Shown: positions 27,886-36,295, numbered from the stretch's first letter. The stretch: DNA of 64,000 nucleotides from Dermabacter sp. (GCA_030538475.1 JAUNTX010000002.1:231026-295025), one strand, 5' to 3'. The notes: generated by a model not told the origin, from the sequence alone. Numbers and translations: made by a program.

Positions 27886-27901
27886 TGTTTCACGTTGAAC
27901 A
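27886..27901 (+). repeat. parS-like site 3 (degenerate centre)
   Basis: TGTTTCACGTTGAACA: the central CACGTG is changed to CACGTT, so binding may be weak. Confidence 0.5.
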
Positions 27902-28054
27902 TCTATCGGGGAATCGGAGAGGTGTGGGGTGGTGGCCGGCCAGGGTGAGGCTATTCGGATGACTCTCCCGCTCACTCCTGCCGTCTCTCGTGCGATCGCG
28001 TTGAGGCTTCCCGCTCTTGGGTGAGTTGCCCTCGCATGACTCGCCGACATCGGG

Positions 28055-28070
28055 CGTTTCACGTGAAACG
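28055..28070 (+). repeat. parS site 4
   Basis: CGTTTCACGTGAAACG: a perfect 16-base palindrome with the full GTTTCACGTGAAAC core; only the outer bases differ from consensus. Confidence 0.88.
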
Positions 28071-28298
28071 CGTGTGCACTCTGACACGCACTCACTCTCG
28101 AATGCGCCCACTCGCTCTCCCTCGCGTCAGCATCAGCAACAGCATAAGAATCAGCATCAGCATCAGACTCACGCATACGCTCCCATCTCGACAATCGCGC
28201 CAACGACAGTCTTGATCCGGCCCCGCTCTCGTACACGCTCCCACCTGACGCCTGCACTTCTGGATTGTGGCGGGTCGAACGCGCTGTCGCCATGTGGT

Positions 28299-28314
28299 CG
28301 TTTCACGTGAAACA
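28299..28314 (+). repeat. parS site 5
   Basis: CGTTTCACGTGAAACA: full core, one outer base changed; 70 bases before site 6. Confidence 0.9.
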
Positions 28315-28368
28315 AGCGTCCTCCGCGCTTTCCCTAGGCACCCACATCCAATCGGCGCGGAATCATGA

Positions 28369-28384
28369 TGTTCCACGTGAAACA
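28369..28384 (+). repeat. parS site 6 (exact consensus)
   Basis: TGTTCCACGTGAAACA: exact match to TGTTNCACGTGAAACA with N = C. Confidence 0.93.
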
Positions 28385-28504
28385 TTGGTGATCGTCCGGT
28401 CAGAACGCGCACGAGCAATCCGGTCGCTGGACCCCAATAGCGGGTGAAGCACGAGCATTCTGCGACTTCGGAGCGTCGACAATCGTCTGGGACGAACGAA
28501 CGGG

Positions 28505-28520
28505 TGTTTCACGTGAAACG
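28505..28520 (+). repeat. parS site 7
   Basis: TGTTTCACGTGAAACG: full core, one outer base changed; 70 bases before site 8. Confidence 0.9.
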
Positions 28521-28574
28521 TGAGCACCGTGCCGGTGGCTACCAGCCCCTGAGCATTGCCGGGCCCATCCGCGC

Positions 28575-28590
28575 GGTTTCACGTGAAACA
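28575..28590 (+). repeat. parS site 8
   Basis: GGTTTCACGTGAAACA: full core, one outer base changed; 71 bases before site 9. Confidence 0.9.
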
Positions 28591-28645
28591 TCGGTGTCGC
28601 GCACGCTGATAGGTCGCTGCCATGTCGTACAGCGCCCGTTCCGGT

Positions 28646-28661
28646 TGTTTCACGTGAAACA
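28646..28661 (+). repeat. parS site 9 (exact consensus)
   Basis: TGTTTCACGTGAAACA: exact, fully palindromic consensus parS, the best site of the array. Confidence 0.95.
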
Positions 28662-28747
28662 TAGACATCGCACATGCACGGGAAGCTCGGGTTGAGTCAT
28701 ACCCGCTTGCGCTCGAGCGGACTCACACATGCAACATTCGGTCCATC

Positions 28748-28763
28748 GGTTTCACGTGAAACA
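28748..28763 (+). repeat. parS site 10
   Basis: GGTTTCACGTGAAACA: full core; the last site before the 583-base interval without parS. Confidence 0.9.
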
Positions 28764-29330
28764 GAGCGAAAGGCCCGGGATAGTAGGACGCCAGCACAAC
28801 AGAGCACCAGCACACCAATAGGCCCAGACACACAGACGCCATCAGACCGATACCCAGGACTTCAAGGCGACGCTGGCATCGATACCTCGACTTTCGCCCA
28901 GGCCTCGACATCACGACATCCGACCCCACCTCGGCACGCACACTTCCCGTCTTCGCGACGCTTGGAACGTGGACTGATACGCGAGCGGGAATGGCACCAG
29001 GAGCCGGAGGATGTTGCCCGGGAGAAGCACTCCGATTGGGGAAGCCGATGCGATGTACACCAAGACTGAGAAGCCGCGAGCACCCACCGGACCCAACTCC
29101 ATTCAGTGGCGGGTAGTTGAAAGCGGTGGAAGAGCGCTGGCCGTGCACCTTCATCCGAGTAAGGCCAAGTGCGTCCCACTCAAGGCCGGAACCTCACTCC
29201 GAGTTCCAAGTGCCCACGGTTCTCGACTCTCCTTTGACTCTCACCGCAGGTGCGGGTTTGTGACTCAACCTTCGGGCGCTGTCCGCCCATCAGGCGCCGC
29301 ACACCCCATAGCTAGCAGCTCGCAGCATCA

Positions 29331-29346
29331 TATTTCACGTGAAACC
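29331..29346 (+). repeat. parS site 11
   Basis: TATTTCACGTGAAACC: G2 changed to A and the last base changed; 70 bases before site 12. Confidence 0.75.
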
Positions 29347-29400
29347 GCCCCGCCGAGTCCAAGTTCCGTAAGTACACCCCACAACCGAACGGAGAAGTGC

Positions 29401-29416
29401 CGTTTCACGTGTAACG
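29401..29416 (+). repeat. parS-like site 12
   Basis: CGTTTCACGTGTAACG: the right arm GAAAC is changed to GTAAC and both outer bases differ; probably weak. Confidence 0.6.
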
Positions 29417-29530
29417 TACTCATTTGGCGCGCTAGGCACACCGAAGCCCAAGCGGAGAGCCGTGCTCGGTACCAACAGGGAACACCCATCTTCTGGCCTT
29501 CAATGTTGCAGCTTCAATGAGACGCGAGCA

Positions 29531-29546
29531 CGTTTCACGTGAAACA
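29531..29546 (+). repeat. parS site 13
   Basis: CGTTTCACGTGAAACA: full core; 70 bases before site 14. Confidence 0.9.
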
Positions 29547-29600
29547 TGTGCGTCCGGGTCCAGATCTGCCATCGCAACCAACATCACGAGCTCACCGCGA

Positions 29601-29616
29601 AGTTTCACGTGAAACG
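29601..29616 (+). repeat. parS site 14
   Basis: AGTTTCACGTGAAACG: full core, both outer bases changed. Confidence 0.87.
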
Positions 29617-29878
29617 CGCCTTAGCCTCGGTCACCACGCGGCGTCTCGGCGCACCGCTCGGAGGATTGTCGTGAACCCCGGTGATTCATCGCGGCGGCAC
29701 GCACGACAACAACGACCGCCGCTTGACGGCATTCACGCGTACGCCAGCCGTGGTCCGTAGGTGGGTGCGCTCTGCGAAGGTCGGTAGATGGACGCGTTCG
29801 CCGCGGATCGGTTGATCGAGACGCTGGCCGCAGGTTGAGGGTGGGCGTTGGCGCGTGCGCGACCTCGACTTACTGGTG

Positions 29879-29894
29879 CGTTTCACGTGAAACA
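29879..29894 (+). repeat. parS site 15
   Basis: CGTTTCACGTGAAACA: full core; 68 bases before site 16. Confidence 0.9.
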
Positions 29895-29946
29895 TCATGC
29901 CTTCGGAACACAGGACAGGAGCGAAACCGCTGCACCCGAGGAGGAG

Positions 29947-29962
29947 CATTTCACGTGAAACA
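29947..29962 (+). repeat. parS site 16
   Basis: CATTTCACGTGAAACA: G2 changed to A, right arm exact. Confidence 0.8.
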
Positions 29963-30079
29963 TGAGCCGCTGCGGAGCTCCTTTCGAGACTCCACACCCA
30001 CCACAACAAGGAGAAGTCTCATCGCCTCTCAACCACTCGGCATCCACCTAAGCAACACAGCAACAAAATGGGCAGTGGA

Positions 30080-30095
30080 GGTTTCACGTGGAACA
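30080..30095 (+). repeat. parS site 17
   Basis: GGTTTCACGTGGAACA: consensus on the other strand with N = C; one outer base changed. Confidence 0.87.
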
Positions 30096-30305
30096 TCAAT
30101 CTTGCGCTCGTATCCCCGCTCTCGCACGGCCACGCCGCGGCCTCAACCTCTGGCAGTGGGCGGGGACGAGCAGAGATGTCCACCATCCACACACCAGAAC
30201 GACAGTCGACAGCGCGTCAAAGGAGCCGGGTAGCAGAGCGCGAGTTGATCAAGCGACAAGGGTAGAGGACGGGAGTAAGGGGCAAGAGTAAGAGGCAGGA
30301 GCACA

Positions 30306-30321
30306 GGTTTCACGTGGAACA
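30306..30321 (+). repeat. parS site 18
   Basis: GGTTTCACGTGGAACA: same 16 bases as site 17; the site nearest parB (about 190 bases beyond its stop). Confidence 0.87.
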
Positions 30322-30349
30322 TCAGCAACCGGGAGTGTGAAGTCACAAT

Positions 30350-30370
30350 TGTGGACAACCGTGTGCATAA
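30350..30370 (-). repeat. DnaA boxes at the parB-side border
   Basis: TGTGGACAA (30350-30358) is a perfect DnaA box; TGTGCATAA (30362-30370) has one mismatch. Both face the opposite way to the boxes at 27420, so the parS array is flanked by boxes in inverted orientation. Confidence 0.65.
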
Positions 30371-30508
30371 GGAGGCTCGGCGCCGCACGCGGATGCCTAC
30401 GAGAAGACACAAAGTGTGAACGACAGCAGGCACCGATAGAGGCAAAGCAACAGTGTTATGCCAGGTCAAGGCGCTATCCGGGAAATTCCAACCCCGTCTG
30501 GTGGCCGA

Positions 30509-31936
30509 TCAGCCGTCGGACAGTCCCAGACGCTCCACAAGCCGCTCAAGGTCGGTGAGATTCGTGAACTCGAGAGTGATCTTGCCCTTGCGCTTGCCCA
30601 CGTCGATCCGCACGGGCGCCTCGAACCTGGTGCTCAACTGCGAGGTCAGGGAGACTACCCGCGGGTTGTAGGTGGATCGCCGCGGCGCAGCGCCACGAGC
30701 ATCCGCGCCCGCCGCAGCCCCGGCAGCGATGAGGCGCTCCACGGCACGCACACTCAAACCCTCGGCAACGATCCGCTGCGCGAGCTCTTCCTGCAGCTGC
30801 GTGTCATCCAACCCCACCAGCGCCCGGGCATGACCGGCAGAAAGCGCCCCGGAAGCCAGGCGACGCTGCACGAGCGGGGGAAGCCGAAGGAGGCGAAGCG
30901 TGTTGGAGATCTGCGGGCGCGAGCGACCAATCCGCTCGGCCAGCTCGTCCTGCGTGCAGCCAAAGTCCTCGAGCAGCTGGCCATAGGCCGCCGCCTCTTC
31001 GAGCGGATTGAGCTGGCTGCGATGCAGGTTCTCCAGCAGCGCATCGCGCAGCAGATCATCGTCGGTGGTCGAACGCACGATCGCCGGAATGGACGAGAGG
31101 CCAGCAACCGCGGCCGCGCGCCACCTCCGCTCGCCCATGACCAGCTCGAACGACTCCCCGCCCTCACCAGCCTTGACGGGACGCACCACGATGGGCTGCA
31201 GCACCCCGACCTCGCGCAGCGAATACGCAAGCTCGTTCAGTTCGTCGTCGTCGAACACGGTGCGGGGATTGCGGGGATTCTCCCGGATCTCACTGATCGG
31301 GATCTCCGCAAACTGCGCCCCCGGCACGGGAAGCAGCCCGGGCGTCGTGGCGGCGGCCTCGGGCACGTCCGCGGGGACATCCGAGGGAGCGGAAGCGGGC
31401 GAGGAGGCCGGGGTAGCAGTCGGAGACTCAGCGGTAACCTGCGCGGGTTGAGCGGCAACGGGCACCGCAGGCTCAGCCGCCGCGGGCGCCGGGCGCGCCG
31501 CCCTCTTCTTAGCCGCCGTGCTCCGGCGCTTCGACTGGGCATCGCGCGCCCAGCCGTCGGCCAGGTCGCGAGAAGCGCGAGAGGCCGCCGAACCGGAGCT
31601 TGAGGCAGAATCGCCGCTGAAGAACATATCCACCGGTCGCGCACCCGCGGACGACGTGGCGGGAGCATCAGAAGACGCGGAGGCAGATGCGCCAACGGAA
31701 GCGGGAGCATCAGGGGAAGCAGATGGGGCGTCGTCAGCAGCCTCGGCGCGAGGAGCAGCAGAAGCCGCGCTGGGAGCAGCGTCGGGCGCGTCAGTGGGAG
31801 CATCTTCGCCCGTCACCGGTGCCTCGGGGGCCGCGGCCCCGGCGTCCTCGGCCGTGGGAGTGGTTGCGTCCTCGGGGGTGGCGCTCGGGATGAGGGCACC
31901 GATGCCCCGGCCGAGTCCGCCGCGTTTCTTCGCCAT
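30509..31936 (-). CDS. parB: Chromosome-partitioning protein ParB
   Basis: ParB is a CTP-dependent DNA clamp that loads at parS. The 475-residue protein has the N-terminal ParA-stimulating motif MAKKRGGLGRGIGALIPS, then an unusually long Ala/Pro/Ser/Asp-rich linker (about 19-205, with an island RPVDMFFSGDS at 100-110). The clamp domain follows (EIPISEIRENPRNPR; CTP motifs GERRWRAA and ENLHR), then the helix-turn-helix (TQDELAERIGRSRPQISNTL) and the C-terminal dimer domain with a basic KRKGK patch. It follows parA with 34 bases between them. Its target sites lie directly downstream. Confidence 0.96.
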   Translation of the reverse strand: MAKKRGGLGRGIGALIPSATPEDATTPTAEDAGAAAPEAPVTGEDAPTDAPDAAPSAASAAPRAEAADDAPSASPDAPASVGASASASSDAPATSSAGARPVDMFFSGDSASSSGSAASRASRDLADGWARDAQSKRRSTAAKKRAARPAPAAAEPAVPVAAQPAQVTAESPTATPASSPASAPSDVPADVPEAAATTPGLLPVPGAQFAEIPISEIRENPRNPRTVFDDDELNELAYSLREVGVLQPIVVRPVKAGEGGESFELVMGERRWRAAAVAGLSSIPAIVRSTTDDDLLRDALLENLHRSQLNPLEEAAAYGQLLEDFGCTQDELAERIGRSRPQISNTLRLLRLPPLVQRRLASGALSAGHARALVGLDDTQLQEELAQRIVAEGLSVRAVERLIAAGAAAGADARGAAPRRSTYNPRVVSLTSQLSTRFEAPVRIDVGKRKGKITLEFTNLTDLERLVERLGLSDG

Positions 31937-31970
31937 GAATGGTCCTTCAGTCGTTGCGTTCGGGGGCGGG

Positions 31971-32870
31971 TCAGTGGGAGCGAGTGGTCATTTCGTACGC
32001 CGCCGCCCGGTAGGCGAGGGATCCTGAACTGTTCGGATCGTAGCTCACCACGGTCTGCCCGAAACTTGGGGCTTCGGAGATCCGCACGGAGCGGGGAATC
32101 ATCATCTCCAGGGTCTGCGTGGGGAAGTGCTCGCGCACATCGTCGGCCACCTGCGCGGCCAGGCGCGTCCGGCCGTCATACATTGTGAGCAGGATGGTGG
32201 AGACGGTGAGGTCCGCGTTGAGGTGCTGCTTGATGAGCTCAATGTTCTTCCACAGCATCGCGATGCCCTCAAGCGCGTAATACTCGGCCTGAATCGGCAT
32301 GAAGACCTCGCGCGCGGCCACGAGGGCGTTGATGGTGAGCAGCCCCAGGGACGGCGGGCAGTCGATGATGATGTAGTCGAGTCGCTCGAGGCCCTCGCTC
32401 GCGCGATAGGCGACGTAGTCGTTGATCGCGTTCTTCAGCCGCGATTCGCGGGCCACCATCGGCACCAGCTCGATTTCGGCGCCGGACAGGTCAATCGTGG
32501 CGGGGGCGCACAGCAGGGTGTCGGCCTCGGGGGAGGTCACCACGATGTCGGCAATGGCCTCGCCGTCGATCAGCACGTCATACAGGGAAGCAATCTCGGG
32601 ATCGTGGGGCACCCCGAGCGCGGTCGAAGCATTGCCCTGCGGGTCGGAGTCGATCACGAGCACGTTCAGGCCCGCCTGCGCGAGCGCGGCCGCAACGTTG
32701 ACGGCGCTCGAAGTCTTACCCACGCCGCCCTTCTGGTTCGCCACAGCCATGATGCGGGTGTCGCTGGGCCGCTGGAACGTCACCTTCTCCAGCCGTCGCC
32801 GCAGTTCGGTGTCGTACCGCAACTGGCGCATGAGCGGCGTATCGCCCAGGGCGCTCGTCTTATCTGCCAC
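31971..32870 (-). CDS. parA: Chromosome-partitioning ATPase ParA
   Basis: ParA forms an ATP-dependent gradient on the nucleoid that pulls ParB-parS complexes. The 299-residue protein has the deviant Walker A NQKGGVGKTSSAVNVA (K47 and K52), DSDPQGNAS (Walker A'), and IIIDCPPSLGLLT (Walker B). The GTG start lies 11 bases inside the end of rsmG, giving translational coupling. The 30-residue N-terminal stretch before the core is normal for chromosomal Soj-type ParA. Confidence 0.95.
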   Translation of the reverse strand: MADKTSALGDTPLMRQLRYDTELRRRLEKVTFQRPSDTRIMAVANQKGGVGKTSSAVNVAAALAQAGLNVLVIDSDPQGNASTALGVPHDPEIASLYDVLIDGEAIADIVVTSPEADTLLCAPATIDLSGAEIELVPMVARESRLKNAINDYVAYRASEGLERLDYIIIDCPPSLGLLTINALVAAREVFMPIQAEYYALEGIAMLWKNIELIKQHLNADLTVSTILLTMYDGRTRLAAQVADDVREHFPTQTLEMMIPRSVRISEAPSFGQTVVSYDPNSSGSLAYRAAAYEMTTRSH

Positions 32871-33558
32871 GGCGGGGACCTTTCTTCGCGGTCGTCGGCG
32901 GCCTCTGAGTCACGGCCACCCGTACCACTGTAGTAGGAACCTCCACGCCGTCGGCGGCGAATTGCTCCACGCGAGCCTGGCTACCACCGAGCCGCGAAAT
33001 GACCGCCTGGGCGGCCTCCACTTCCTCGGGAGCGCTCTTGCCCTTCATCGCCACGAGCTCGCCGCCCACCTTTACGAGCGGGAGGCACCACCGGGCCAGC
33101 TTGTCGAGCGCGGCGACCGCACGGGCAGTCACCACATCGAACTCCTCAACGCCGTGCAGCTCCTCGGCCCGGGCGCGCAGCACCCGCACGTTATCGAGCC
33201 CCAACGCGTCCGCGGCGTTCGTGAGGAACGTGGCGCGGCGCTGCATCGTCTCGATCAGGGTGACCTCCAGATCGGGGCGCGCAATCGCCAGAACCAGGCC
33301 GGGAAGCCCCGCCCCGGAACCGATGTCGGCCAGCGTCGACCGCTCACCGGGCTCGCCCGCGGGCGCGAGCGCGCGCACCATGAGCGCGCAGTTCATGAGG
33401 TGCCGCTCCCAGATCCGATCCACCTCGCGCGGGCCAATGAGGCCCTGCTCGGCACCGTCGGTCACGAGCAGGTGGGCATACTGCTCCGCCACCGCCACGC
33501 GGTCACCGAAGAGGTCACCGGCCAGCGGCCGCAACGCGGCAGGCGGCGCCAGTCTCAT
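32860..33558 (-). CDS. rsmG: 16S rRNA (guanine-527-N7)-methyltransferase
   Basis: RsmG (GidB) methylates G527 of 16S rRNA using SAM. The 232-residue protein has IWERHLMNCALM and the SAM motif LADIGSGAGLPGLVLAIARP. The C-terminus is basic. Its ATG overlaps the jag stop by one base and its end overlaps the parA start, so jag-rsmG-parA-parB are coupled. Loss of this gene is known to give low-level streptomycin resistance; here it is intact. Confidence 0.94.
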   Translation of the reverse strand: MRLAPPAALRPLAGDLFGDRVAVAEQYAHLLVTDGAEQGLIGPREVDRIWERHLMNCALMVRALAPAGEPGERSTLADIGSGAGLPGLVLAIARPDLEVTLIETMQRRATFLTNAADALGLDNVRVLRARAEELHGVEEFDVVTARAVAALDKLARWCLPLVKVGGELVAMKGKSAPEEVEAAQAVISRLGGSQARVEQFAADGVEVPTTVVRVAVTQRPPTTAKKGPRRGR

Positions 33559-34148
33559 CAGGCCGACGGGTAGATGACGACGTGGCGGGTCTTGCCCTCA
33601 CCGTCGGACTCGGAACGCAGCCCGGCGCGCTTGGCCACATCGTGCACAACCTTGCGCTCGAACGGATTCATGGGGCGCAGCGGCACGGGAGTGGAGCCGT
33701 TCTTCGCCTGCTCCACGGCCTTGTCGGCCAGTTCCTCGAGCTCGCTCTTGTGGCCCGCGCGGAAACCGCCGATGTCGAGCATGAGGCGCGAACGCACCCC
33801 CGTCTTCGTCTGCACGGCCAGGCGCGTCAGCTCCTGCAGCGCGTCCAGCAGCTCGCCCTTCGGGGCGTTGAGGCGGCTCAATTCGTCGGCCCCGCGAATA
33901 TCTACGGAGGCGCGGTCGCCGTCCACGTCGATGTCGATATCGCCGTCGAAATCGGCGATGTCCATGAGCTCTTCGAGGTAATCGGCGGCGATATCGCCCT
34001 CCTCCTCGAGCCGGGCCAGGCGATCCGCCGGAGACACGGCGGCCTCCGACTGTTCGGCGGACTCCGCGGCGCCCTCGTCGGTGGGGCTCTGGGCGAGCTC
34101 CGCCTCGGTGGCGTCGATCAGGGTATCGGTGGTGCTGTTCTCGTTCAC
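33558..34148 (-). CDS. jag: KH/R3H RNA-binding protein Jag (KhpB)
   Basis: The 196-residue protein has an acidic N-terminus (1-65), a KH domain (about 70-130: DIDIDVDGDRASVDIRG, MLDIGGFRAGHKSELEELA) and an R3H domain (MNPFERKVVHDVAKRAGL). The YidC-linked Jag protein binds RNA and affects cell division and wall synthesis in Gram-positives. It follows yidC by 11 bases. The usual GYIG-type KH loop reads as GGFRAGHK. Confidence 0.92.
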   Translation of the reverse strand: MNENSTTDTLIDATEAELAQSPTDEGAAESAEQSEAAVSPADRLARLEEEGDIAADYLEELMDIADFDGDIDIDVDGDRASVDIRGADELSRLNAPKGELLDALQELTRLAVQTKTGVRSRLMLDIGGFRAGHKSELEELADKAVEQAKNGSTPVPLRPMNPFERKVVHDVAKRAGLRSESDGEGKTRHVVIYPSA

Positions 34149-34159
34149 GGTGGCGGTCC

Positions 34160-35263
34160 TTACTTCTTGCGCTTCTTCTTGTTCAGGGCGTTCGTGGTGC
34201 TCGGCTTCGAGCCCTCCGACGCTTCCTTGGCCTGCCGCTCGGCGCGGCGCTCTTCGAGGGCTTTCTTCCGCGCGGCGCGGGCCCGTTCGAGCATTTCTTC
34301 ATCGCTCAGCCGGCGCCCGTTCTCGTACCGCTTGGGCTGGACGCGGATCTGCTGCTCTTCGATCTCGAGCACGCGCTTGGTCTTCTTCGGCGTGAAGTCG
34401 ATCGGCTCGAGGCCCTTCTTCTCACGCTTCGCGTTGATCCGCTCGTGGCGGGCCTTCTCCGCGGCCGAACCGGGGGTGGGGTTGCGGGAGATCATCCACC
34501 ACTGCTGGAAGAAGGTCCACACGTTCGTGGTGAGCCAGTACACGAGCACACCCATCGGCATGCTGGGCCCGGAAATCACGTAGATGAACGGGAGCATGTA
34601 GAGCATGATCTTCTGGGTCTGCGCCATCGGGCCTTCGAGGGCCGACGGGGGCAGGTTGCGCATGGTCAGTTCGCGCTGGGTCACGAAGGTGACGATGACC
34701 ATCGCGGCGATGATGAAGCCGGTGATGATCTTCGCGGCGATGTCGCCGCTGATGAAGCTATCGGAGATGGTGGCCTGGCCGAAGATGATCGCGTTGTGGG
34801 CACTGTTGGCGAGGTCGGGGGTGAGGATGCCGAAGGATTCTCCGGCGCTCGCGCCGCCATCGGCGTGCTCGGGCAGCTTGTAGAACAGCACGCGGAACAG
34901 GCCGAAGAAGATCGGCATCTGCACGAGGATCGGCAGGCACGAGCTTACGGGCGAGGCGCCGTGCTCGCGGTACACCGCCATCGTTTCCGAGGCCATCGCC
35001 TGACGCGATTCGGGATCGGTCTTGCCCTTGTACTTCTTCTGGATCGCCTGGAGTTCCGGCGAGGCCAGCTGCATGGCGCGCGAGGCCTTAATCTGCCGGG
35101 CGAACAGCGGCAGGATGATGATGCGCACCACCACCGTGAGGCCCACGATGGACAGGAGCCAGGTGAGACCCGAGTGGGGGTCCAAGACGAGCGAGAGCAG
35201 GTCATGGAATTTCACCATGATCCATACGACGACCCACTCGATGGGGTAGAGAATGTTGGACAT
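34160..35263 (-). CDS. yidC: Membrane protein insertase YidC
   Basis: The 367-residue insertase of the YidC/Oxa1/Alb3 family helps proteins enter the membrane. Conserved parts: LTVVVRIIILPLFARQIKASRAM (with the membrane-embedded Arg), MQLASPELQAIQKKYKG, LPILVQMPIFFGLFRVLF, MPMGVLVYWLTTNVWTFFQQW. The long basic tail (about 290-367, many Arg/Lys) should aid ribosome docking. There is no lipobox at the N-terminus, so it is the actinobacterial form. Confidence 0.95.
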   Translation of the reverse strand: MSNILYPIEWVVVWIMVKFHDLLSLVLDPHSGLTWLLSIVGLTVVVRIIILPLFARQIKASRAMQLASPELQAIQKKYKGKTDPESRQAMASETMAVYREHGASPVSSCLPILVQMPIFFGLFRVLFYKLPEHADGGASAGESFGILTPDLANSAHNAIIFGQATISDSFISGDIAAKIITGFIIAAMVIVTFVTQRELTMRNLPPSALEGPMAQTQKIMLYMLPFIYVISGPSMPMGVLVYWLTTNVWTFFQQWWMISRNPTPGSAAEKARHERINAKREKKGLEPIDFTPKKTKRVLEIEEQQIRVQPKRYENGRRLSDEEMLERARAARKKALEERRAERQAKEASEGSKPSTTNALNKKKRKK

Positions 35264-35382
35264 CGGCCTATTCTTCCCGCCGCTCGCATGCGCATGACGG
35301 TCATGCGGTGAGCGGCTAGAGGTCTGGTGTGTGGGTCAAGACTAGTGGGTGCTGGCAGCGCGTGAGCTGTCAGTGTGGGCTC

Positions 35383-35649
35383 TCAGTGCCGGGCCTCGCG
35401 AGGTTCGGGGGCCGACGGCGGATTGCGCCACATTCCCGGCGCGGGAACAGGATCGATCCCGCCGGTGCTCATGGGGTTGCAGCGCAGGATGCGCCACGCG
35501 GTGAGCGCCGTGGCCTTGAGCGTCCCGTGGCGGTGGTAGGCCTCAACGGCGTACTGGGAACACACGGGGGTGTAGATGCAGCTCGGCGGGGTGTACGGGG
35601 AGATTCCTCGCTGATACATGCGCACGAGGGCAATCGCGATGCGCCTCAT
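35383..35649 (-). CDS. yidD: Membrane protein insertion efficiency factor YidD
   Basis: The 88-residue protein has the YidD core YQRGISPYTPPSCIYTPVCSQYAVEAYHRHG with its conserved cysteines (CIYTPVCSQY, RCNP). Its start overlaps the rnpA stop by four bases. It ends in a Pro/Glu/Arg tail. A 119-base gap separates it from yidC. Confidence 0.95.
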   Translation of the reverse strand: MRRIAIALVRMYQRGISPYTPPSCIYTPVCSQYAVEAYHRHGTLKATALTAWRILRCNPMSTGGIDPVPAPGMWRNPPSAPEPREARH

Positions 35650-36020
35650 GCGCCGCGCCTCGCGTGATGCTTGGTGAGCGCCGAGCGGAGCGCGCCGTCC
35701 ACTTCGCCGACGAGCTCGGCGTGGGTGAGCTGATCGATTCCCGGCTGGGTGCGCACCACGACGGCGGCATACGGCGGCAGGTCCGCGAGGCGCGCATCGA
35801 GGATGGGCCTCAAGCGGCGCTTCGTGCGGGCCCGCACGACGGCGTTGCCGACCTTCTTGGACACGACAAATCCCACGCGCGGTTCACGCTGCGCCCGTCG
35901 ATCCTCGGGGGAATCGATGAGGGCCAGGTGCACCATCACGTGGGATCTCGCTGCCCGCACACCCGTGCGGGTGCTCAAGCGGAAGTCGTCGTTGTGACGC
36001 AGCCGGTTGATGGCACGCAC
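35646..36020 (-). CDS. rnpA: Ribonuclease P protein component
   Basis: The protein subunit of RNase P matures tRNA 5' ends. The 124-residue form starts at GTG 36020 (INRLRHNDDFRLSTRTGVRA), 16 bases after the rpmH stop; the longer open frame upstream merely runs into rpmH. The RNA-binding signature RVGFVVSKKVGNAVVRARTKRRLR is intact. Confidence 0.94.
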   Translation of the reverse strand: MRAINRLRHNDDFRLSTRTGVRAARSHVMVHLALIDSPEDRRAQREPRVGFVVSKKVGNAVVRARTKRRLRPILDARLADLPPYAAVVVRTQPGIDQLTHAELVGEVDGALRSALTKHHARRGA

Positions 36021-36036
36021 GTCACGGGCTCGAGAC

Positions 36037-36174
36037 TCAGGCCGACAGCTCGCTGCGGCCCTTCGCGCGGCGCGCGTTGATGATCGCGCGGCCGGCACGG
36101 GTGGCCATGCGGGCGCGGAAGCCGTGCTTGCGGGCGCGGCGGCGGTTGTTCGGCTGGAAGGTGCGCTTCGGCAT
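36037..36174 (-). CDS. rpmH: 50S ribosomal protein bL34
   Basis: The 45-residue protein begins [20 protein letters not shown] and ends KGRSELSA, a complete bL34. The ATG at 36174 is the conserved start; a longer upstream frame is not used. It is the first gene of the leftward rpmH-rnpA-yidD cluster. Confidence 0.96.
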   Translation of the reverse strand: MPKRTFQPNNRRRARKHGFRARMATRAGRAIINARRAKGRSELSA

Positions 36175-36295
36175 CTCGTATTTCTCCAATACGTCGGGGC
36201 TCTCGTGAAGAGCCGCTAGGCGGCCCGCGAGGGCCCGGTGGCAAAGGTGCGCCGGCGCAGACACGATGATTCCTGGGCCAAGCACAGACTGATCG

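Larger units (their letters stand above)
27416..30508. other. Gene-free centromere-like region with 18 parS sites and DnaA boxes
   Basis: About 3.1 kb without a credible gene. Its open frames are mostly parS read as FHVK or VSRET, have no family match, and are of visibly lower GC than the flanks. It contains 18 parS or near-parS sites (27637-30321), DnaA boxes at both ends and several degenerate ones between, and a short CAGCAT-type simple repeat at 28127-28170. A 583-base stretch (28764-29330) holds no parS. In M. tuberculosis the corresponding interval holds trxC, cwlM and one further gene. ParB loading and origin segregation are the obvious role. Confidence 0.85.

Noticed and set aside
28127..28170. 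CAGCAT-type repeats that could suggest a CRISPR or iteron
   Set aside because: Units are 6-9 bases, imperfect and without spacers; simple sequence drift explains them.
28017..28695. Several short frames rich in FHVK and VSRET
   Set aside because: These are parS read in different frames, so the shared peptides come from the DNA motif, not from related proteins.
28723..29154. Leftward 143-codon frame in the parS region with a hydrophobic stretch near its end
   Set aside because: It runs through a parS site (read as FHVKP), has no Shine-Dalgarno-supported start and matches no family; the hydrophobic stretch alone is not enough.
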